From an uncultured Oscillospiraceae bacterium (GTDB lineage: Bacteria > Bacillota > Clostridia > Oscillospirales > Acutalibacteraceae), in NCBI GenBank assembly GCA_900547275.1, contig URGA01000067.1:1-11244 (forward strand): a DNA stretch of 11,244 nt, given 5' to 3'. The translations under genes and the position numbers were made by a program. Below are positions 6,539 to 11,244 of this stretch, one piece after another. The notes under the pieces were generated by a model. That model did no database searches. It was not told the DNA's origin and saw only the letters and a program-made list of their open reading frames with translations. Numbering within the stretch: the first letter of the stretch is position 1; the number at the start of each line of letters is the position of its first letter.

Positions 6539-9289
6539 ATGAAATCAACAATTTCTGTGGCTCAAGCAAAGCGTTTAATTAACGACAAACTCAGTCACTT
6601 TTTCGGTGTTACTCCGAAGGAGGCCACAAACGAGCAATACTATAAAGCTGTGGCCATGATATTGCGTGAAATCCTTAGTGAGAAGAACAGTGATTTCCGC
6701 CAGGCGGCCGACAAGCAGAATTCAAAGCAGATCTACTATCTCTGCATGGAATTTCTTATGGGTCGTTCTCTTAAAAATAATCTTTACAATCTCGGACTTA
6801 CCGAAGTTTTTGAAAAAGCTCTGGACAGCTTTGACGTAAAACTTGACAAACTTTATGACGAAGAGCCTGACGCAGGCCTTGGCAACGGCGGTCTCGGCCG
6901 TCTTGCAGCCTGCTATCTTGACGGACTTGCAACAAACGGCTTCCAGTCAATGGGATATTCAATCAGATATGAAGCCGGCATCTTTAAGCAGAAACTTATT
7001 GACGGCTGGCAGACCGAACTGCCCGATTTCTGGCTTCCCGGCGGTGAAGTATGGCTTGTTCCCCGTGAGGAGAGAGCTCAGCAGGTTCAGTTTGAAGGCC
7101 GCGTTGAGGAAAGCTGGGACGGTCCGTATCACACTGTAAAAATGATTGACTGCAATACAGTTACGGCAATTCCTTACGATATGTATGTAAGCGGTAAAGG
7201 CGACGGTGTTGCAAGACTTCGTTTGTGGGCCGCCAGAAAGCCGGAGCTTGATATGAGCCTGTTTAATCAGGGTGAGTATATTAAGGCTATGGAGCAGTCG
7301 GCAATGGCTGAGACCATAAGCAAGGTGCTGTATCCTGCGGATAATACTCCTGAGGGTAAATCTCTGCGTTTAAGACAGCAGTACTTCCTTGTATCCGCTT
7401 CCGTTCAGGATATAATTCACCGCCACCTGTCAAAGTACGGCACTCTTGATAATCTGCCGGAAAAAGTGGCTATTCATATTAACGATACACATCCCACAAT
7501 GGCAATACCCGAACTCATGCGCATTATGCTGGATGAGTGCGGATATGACTGGGATACGGCTTGGAACCTTGTTACAGGAACTGTCGCTTATACAAACCAT
7601 ACGGTAATGAAAGAAGCGCTGGAATGCTGGAGCGAGGAACTCTATAAGCGTCTGCTTCCAAGAATTTACGAGATCACAAAAGAAATAGACAACCGCTTCA
7701 GAGCTTACGTCTGGGGCGCAACCCATGACGCGGAAAAGGTTGAAAGAATGGCCGTTATTTCCTGCGGCGTTGTTCGCATGGCCAACCTCTGCGTTGCAGG
7801 TTCTCACAGCGTAAACGGCGTTTCCGCTCTTCACAGCGAAATCCTTAAAGATACTGTATTTAACGATTTCTACACTGTAACACCTGCTAAATTTACAAAC
7901 GTTACAAACGGTATTGCGTTCCGCCGCTGGCTCTGCCAAGCGAACCCGCTTTTGACCGACTTTATCACTGAGCTGATCGGCGACGGATTTATTACCAAGA
8001 GCGATGAACTTATTCGTCTTCGTGATTTTTCAGACGATAAGCAGGTACTCAGCCGACTTGCTGATATTAAGAAAGCCAACAAAGAGCGCTTTGCCCAGGT
8101 GGTTAAAAAGCAGAACGGTATTGACATTGATCCCAATTCAATTTTTGACGTTCAGGTCAAGAGACTTCATGAATATAAGCGCCAGCAGCTTAATGTTCTG
8201 AATATTATCGCTCAGTACCGTGCATTGAAAGCAAATAAAGATATGGATTTCGTTCCGAGAACATATATTTTTGCTTCAAAAGCGGCTCCCGGCTACTTCA
8301 TGGCAAAGAAGATAATTGAACTTATCGACGCGCTTGCAAAAGTTATCAACAACGACCCTGACGTTAACGACAAGATGAAAGTCGTTTTCATGGAGAACTA
8401 TTCTGTATCTCTTGCAGAACTCCTTATGCCTGCCGCGGATATCAGCGAACAGATCTCACTTGCCGGCACGGAGGCTTCCGGAACGGGCAACATGAAACTT
8501 ATGCTCAACGGTGCTGTAACTCTCGGTACTATGGACGGCGCAAATGTTGAGATTTACGACGCTGTCGGCGAGGACAATATATTCATCTTCGGCATGAAAA
8601 CACCTGAAGTTGAAGCCCTTAAACGCAACGGTTATCATCCGATGAATTATGTAAATAACAACGAGGTGCTTAAAGGCGCTATCGATATGATTCAGTACGG
8701 CATCAACGGCAAGCAGTTCAACGAGATTACTTCTTCTCTTGTAAATGTTGACCCGTATATGGCGCTGGCTGACTTTGCTGATTACCAGAAAGTTCAGGAA
8801 GAGACAGCGAAGGCATATCTTGATAAAGAGAGATTTGCCCGCATGAGCCTTATGAATATCAGCGGTGCAGGTGTATTCAGCGCAGACCGTTCCGTTATGG
8901 ATTATGCTGAGCGTATTTGGCATACTCAGCCCGTAAAGATTGAAAAGCCTGCGGAAAAGAAAGCGGCAAATAAGGCAGAAGAACCAAAGACTGCAAAAAA
9001 ATCTTCAAAGAAAACAGCTGAAAAGGTTCAGGAAGCAAAACCTGCCAAGAAAGCAGAGAAAAAGTCAGAAACTGCAAAATCTGAAAAGAAAGCGGAGAAA
9101 AAGACTGAGACGGCAAAAACTGCTAAGAAAACAAGCGAAAAAGCCGAAACAGTAAAAACTGCCGCTAAGGCTGAAGATAAAAAGGAAGTAAAGACTGCAA
9201 AGGCAGAGACTGTTAAAAGCAGTTCAAAGAAGCCTGAAGCAAAATCTTCCTCAGCTAAAAATACTGCCAAAACAAGCAAAAAGAAATAA
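6539..9289 (+). CDS. glgP: Glycogen/alpha-glucan phosphorylase with lysine-rich repeat tail
   Basis: It cleaves terminal alpha-1,4 glucose from glycogen or maltodextrins with phosphate, releasing glucose-1-phosphate in the cytoplasm. The family is GT35 and uses pyridoxal phosphate. Residues 1-800 are a complete enzyme: YLCMEFLMGRSL and GLGNGGLGRLAACYLDG near the N-terminus (GNGGLG 115-120), AIHINDTHPTMAIPELMR, VTNGIAFRRWL, RLHEYKRQ (542-549), and EASGTGNMKLMLNGAVTLGTMDGANVE, whose lysine (Lys653) should bind the cofactor. Bacterial homologues end at about 800-830 residues; this one has 916. The extra 116 residues (801-916) hold 39 Lys, 22 Ala and 18 acidic residues, with no Arg, Gly, His, Cys or aromatic residue, and are probably disordered. 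The tail is in frame with no sign of a frameshift. The ATG is fixed by GGAGG 6 bases upstream. The downstream GH13 gene is probably co-expressed. Confidence 0.96.
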   Translation: MKSTISVAQAKRLINDKLSHFFGVTPKEATNEQYYKAVAMILREILSEKNSDFRQAADKQNSKQIYYLCMEFLMGRSLKNNLYNLGLTEVFEKALDSFDVKLDKLYDEEPDAGLGNGGLGRLAACYLDGLATNGFQSMGYSIRYEAGIFKQKLIDGWQTELPDFWLPGGEVWLVPREERAQQVQFEGRVEESWDGPYHTVKMIDCNTVTAIPYDMYVSGKGDGVARLRLWAARKPELDMSLFNQGEYIKAMEQSAMAETISKVLYPADNTPEGKSLRLRQQYFLVSASVQDIIHRHLSKYGTLDNLPEKVAIHINDTHPTMAIPELMRIMLDECGYDWDTAWNLVTGTVAYTNHTVMKEALECWSEELYKRLLPRIYEITKEIDNRFRAYVWGATHDAEKVERMAVISCGVVRMANLCVAGSHSVNGVSALHSEILKDTVFNDFYTVTPAKFTNVTNGIAFRRWLCQANPLLTDFITELIGDGFITKSDELIRLRDFSDDKQVLSRLADIKKANKERFAQVVKKQNGIDIDPNSIFDVQVKRLHEYKRQQLNVLNIIAQYRALKANKDMDFVPRTYIFASKAAPGYFMAKKIIELIDALAKVINNDPDVNDKMKVVFMENYSVSLAELLMPAADISEQISLAGTEASGTGNMKLMLNGAVTLGTMDGANVEIYDAVGEDNIFIFGMKTPEVEALKRNGYHPMNYVNNNEVLKGAIDMIQYGINGKQFNEITSSLVNVDPYMALADFADYQKVQEETAKAYLDKERFARMSLMNISGAGVFSADRSVMDYAERIWHTQPVKIEKPAEKKAANKAEEPKTAKKSSKKTAEKVQEAKPAKKAEKKSETAKSEKKAEKKTETAKTAKKTSEKAETVKTAAKAEDKKEVKTAKAETVKSSSKKPEAKSSSAKNTAKTSKKK
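8957..9199 (+). repeat. In-frame 39-base tandem repeats in the glgP tail (about six copies)
   Basis: The DNA encodes a 13-residue module repeated about six times at residues 807-887: KKAANKAEEPKTA, then a four-residue insert KKSS, then KKTAEKVQEAKPA, KKAEKKSETAKSE, KKAEKKTETAKTA, KKTSEKAETVKTA and a 12-residue AKAEDKKEVKTA. The consensus is KKxxEKxETxKTA. The third and fourth copies (9047-9085 and 9086-9124) are identical at 31 of 39 bases by my count, which points to duplication of a DNA unit rather than random lysine richness. After 9199 the pattern decays into Lys/Ser-rich sequence (KAETVKSSSKK and onward to the stop). The coding strand here is strongly purine-rich. Confidence 0.85.
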
Positions 9290-9300
9290 TCACTAATCAC

Positions 9301-9326
9301 TTTCCCCCTCGTTTCAGAGGGGGAAA
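9301..9326 (+). other. Perfect hairpin between glgP and the GH13 gene
   Basis: TTTCCCCCTC (9301-9310) and GAGGGGGAAA (9317-9326) form a perfect 10-bp stem with a 6-base loop (GTTTCA), 11 bases after the glgP stop. No T-run follows (next bases TGTGCTG), so it is not a standard intrinsic terminator. It is more likely a 3' stabiliser, a processing site, or a brake on readthrough into the next gene. No promoter is evident between it and the next start, 25 bases away. Confidence 0.75.
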
Positions 9327-9351
9327 TGTGCTGTAAAACAGGGGAGTAGGA

Positions 9352-11205
9352 ATGCGGATTTTTAACGCCAGAGACAAGGAGTATAAATCAAAAATAAGCG
9401 CCATTGCCACTGATGAAAAGGTTAAGTTTCGTATTATCGTTGCCAGAGACATCAGGTGCAGCGGCTCTCGGCTTGTTGTCACAAAAGAAGGGGAAACCCC
9501 TGTATATTACGGAATGTTTTGGGCCGGAATGTGCGGCGACTATGACGAATACTGGGAACTGCATTTTTATGCAACGACTCCAGGACTGTATTTCTATCAT
9601 TTTGAACTTGATACCCCATGGGGCGTTCATTTTATTAGAAATGCAGGCAACGGCTCAGGCGAGTTTTTGCCCGACGGCCCTGATTTCCAGCAAACTGTAT
9701 ATGACAAGAATTTTCATGTTCCCGATTTCCTTAAAGGCGGCCTGATTTACCAGATATTCCCCGATAGATTTTATAACAGTGGGGAAGAAAAAAAGAACGT
9801 GCCCCATGAGCGTGTAATGAGAAAGTGGGGCGAAGAGCCTTACTGGGACGAACAGCAGATGAACGGCGTCTGGAACAACGATTATTTCGGCGGCGACCTT
9901 AAAGGTATAGAAGAAAAACTGCCTTATATAGCGTCTCTCGGCGTTACTGCTATTTATCTCAATCCGATTTTCGAAGCCCATACAAACCATCGCTACGATA
10001 CGGGAGATTATGAGAAAATAGACTGCCTTTTAGGTACGGAAGACGACCTTAAAAGTCTTTGTGCCCAGGCTAAAAAACTCGGAATAGGAATTATCCTTGA
10101 CGGCGTTTTCAGCCATACGGGCTGTGACTCTAAGTATTTTAACCTGTATGGTCATTATCCTAATCCCGGCGCTTATAACAGCACCGAAAGTCCCTACTAT
10201 AGCTGGTATAAATTCGGCGCTGACCGCGACGATTACAGAGCTTGGTGGGGAATAAAACTGCTTCCCGAAGTCAGGGAAGAGGACCCTTCATACCGCAGGT
10301 ATATTTGCGGTGAAAACGGAATTCTGCGCCGATGGATGAGGTGCGGAATAAGCGGCTGGCGCCTTGATGTTGCAGACGAACTTCCGGATATTTTTCTTGA
10401 CGATCTCAGAAGAACTGTTAAGGACGAAAATCCAGAAGCTGTTATTATCGGAGAGGTTTGGGAGGACGCAACAAATAAGTTTGCCTACGGTCAGCGCAGG
10501 CGTTATCTTCTCGGCGACCAGTTGGACAGCGTTATGAACTATCCTTTCGCGTCGGCAATCCTTCGCTTTGTGCGTTACGGAGACGGCAACGCGTTTATCC
10601 GGTCCGTAATGTCAATAGTGGAGAACTATCCTCCGCAGGTTTTGAATATACTTATGAACCATATAGGAACCCACGATACAATGCGCGCAATTACCGCGCT
10701 GGCGGGGGAGGACTGCAGCGGCAGAGGAAGGCGCTGGCAGCACGATCATAATATTATGCCAAAAGACGCTTATGAGAGAGGTGTATCCCTGCTTAAACTG
10801 GCTTCTTTGATCCAGTATATGCTTCCCGGGGTTCCGTCCCTTTATTACGGCGACGAAGCGGGAATGCAGGGAATGAAAGACCCCTTTAACCGCGGCTGTA
10901 TGCCCTGGGGAAGCGAGAATAAAGAACTGCTTAAATGGTATCGCCGTCTGGGTGAAATTCGCAAAGGCTGTAAAATGCTTGCTGACGGTGAATTTATTCC
11001 GCTTTATGCTGATTATGATACTGTCTGCTTTGAACGCAGAAGTGAAAAAGGGCGTATGCTGGTTTGCGTTAACCGCGCAGGAGCGGAGAAAAAAGTAAAT
11101 GTTGACAGCGTTTGGAACAACGGTTATCCGTTTTTTGACAGCGTTTGCCGGGATGGCGTGCTCACTGTTAAGCCTCTTGACTGCGCGTTATTTATGTGCG
11201 ACTGA
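9352..11205 (+). CDS. GH13 alpha-amylase/neopullulanase-like enzyme, cytoplasmic
   Basis: This is a 617-residue glycoside hydrolase of family 13, acting on alpha-1,4 and possibly alpha-1,6 linkages of maltodextrins, pullulan or cyclodextrins. Residues 1-125 are a beta-rich N-terminal domain, as in neopullulanase and cyclomaltodextrinase. The catalytic barrel starts near 130 (GGLIYQIFPDRFYNSG). Conserved regions in order: GVTAIYLNPIFEAHTNHRYD, region I DGVFSHTG (250-257), region II GWRLDVADE with nucleophile Asp339, region III IIGEVWED with acid/base Glu368, and region IV NHIGTHDTMR with Asp442. A C-terminal beta domain ends the protein. All three catalytic residues are present. There is no signal peptide, so it should act inside the cell beside the phosphorylase. 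The ATG is preceded by GGGGAG (9341-9346). Exact substrate cannot be read from the sequence; the lack of a secretion signal argues against an extracellular starch-degrading role. Confidence 0.93.
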   Translation: MRIFNARDKEYKSKISAIATDEKVKFRIIVARDIRCSGSRLVVTKEGETPVYYGMFWAGMCGDYDEYWELHFYATTPGLYFYHFELDTPWGVHFIRNAGNGSGEFLPDGPDFQQTVYDKNFHVPDFLKGGLIYQIFPDRFYNSGEEKKNVPHERVMRKWGEEPYWDEQQMNGVWNNDYFGGDLKGIEEKLPYIASLGVTAIYLNPIFEAHTNHRYDTGDYEKIDCLLGTEDDLKSLCAQAKKLGIGIILDGVFSHTGCDSKYFNLYGHYPNPGAYNSTESPYYSWYKFGADRDDYRAWWGIKLLPEVREEDPSYRRYICGENGILRRWMRCGISGWRLDVADELPDIFLDDLRRTVKDENPEAVIIGEVWEDATNKFAYGQRRRYLLGDQLDSVMNYPFASAILRFVRYGDGNAFIRSVMSIVENYPPQVLNILMNHIGTHDTMRAITALAGEDCSGRGRRWQHDHNIMPKDAYERGVSLLKLASLIQYMLPGVPSLYYGDEAGMQGMKDPFNRGCMPWGSENKELLKWYRRLGEIRKGCKMLADGEFIPLYADYDTVCFERRSEKGRMLVCVNRAGAEKKVNVDSVWNNGYPFFDSVCRDGVLTVKPLDCALFMCD

Positions 11206-11211
11206 CTTGTT

Positions 11212-11244
11212 CGGCGGCAACTTTTGTGTTGCCGCCGCTTCTTA
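11212..11244 (+). terminator. Intrinsic terminator after the glgP-GH13 unit
   Basis: CGGCGGCAAC (11212-11221) and GTTGCCGCCG (11228-11237) pair over 10 bases with a 6-base loop (TTTTGT), 6 bases after the GH13 stop. The following CTTCTTA is T-rich but is cut by the window edge, so the length of the T-tract is not visible. Stem strength and position make a Rho-independent terminator very likely. Confidence 0.8.

Noticed and set aside
8940..9155. A 71-residue very basic (R/K/Q) open frame overlapping the glgP tail
   Set aside because: It is the +1 shadow of the lysine-rich repeat tail. AAG/AAA/GCA-rich DNA yields basic residues in other frames, and no ribosome binding site precedes it.
9028..9300. 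A 90-residue hydrophobic open frame on the minus strand
   Set aside because: It is the antisense reading of the lysine-rich repeats (AAG/AAA become CTT/TTT, so Leu/Phe). It looks like a membrane protein only for that reason.
10642..10690. Odd region IV (IGTHDT instead of NNHDT) and Ser for Asn in region I (FSHTG) of the GH13 enzyme
   Set aside because: The catalytic Asp339, Glu368 and Asp442 and the key histidines are kept. To my knowledge these variants are ordinary in clostridial neopullulanase-like enzymes, so they do not suggest lost activity.

Overview
The window looks like a chromosomal segment from a Gram-positive, endospore-forming member of the Clostridia, most likely of the Oscillospiraceae/Ruminococcaceae type. 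Four things suggest this: a full-length YpeB (a spore germination protein), short ProB without a PUA domain, AGG/GGAGG ribosome binding sites, and moderate to low GC with AT-rich intergenic DNA. The assignment is by inference from gene content. There is no rRNA, tRNA, CRISPR array, insertion sequence or phage gene, and no gap between genes exceeds about 175 bases.

Layout. On the minus strand at the left are ypeB and the first 24 codons of a following gene that runs off the window. A divergent promoter region (about 1471-1642) separates these from a plus-strand cluster. That cluster holds proB and proA, which are tightly coupled and make the proline precursor glutamate-5-semialdehyde. One base after proA comes an unrecognised single-span membrane protein with a predicted seven-bladed beta-propeller outer domain. 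After 43 bases comes a polytopic flippase of the polysaccharide exporter (Wzx-like, MOP) superfamily that starts with TTG.

A second plus-strand unit starts from a good sigma-A promoter (TTGATT, 17-base spacer, TATAAT) at 6455-6483. It encodes glycogen/alpha-glucan phosphorylase and a cytoplasmic GH13 amylase/neopullulanase-like enzyme. A perfect 10-bp hairpin lies between the two genes, and an intrinsic terminator closes the unit at the right edge. Together the two enzymes would break down intracellular glycogen or imported alpha-glucans: the phosphorylase releases glucose-1-phosphate and the hydrolase deals with oligosaccharides or branched remnants.

The most unusual feature is the C-terminus of the phosphorylase. 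After a complete catalytic domain of about 800 residues it carries a 116-residue tail that is one third lysine (39 Lys, 18 acidic, 22 Ala; no Arg, Gly, His, Cys or aromatic residues). The tail is built from about six copies of a 13-residue module of the type KKxxEKxETxKTA. It resembles eukaryotic histone H1 tails or AlgP-like lysine/alanine repeats rather than any part of a phosphorylase. I see no sign of a wholly new multi-gene system. This tail and the propeller gene in the proline cluster are the best leads.
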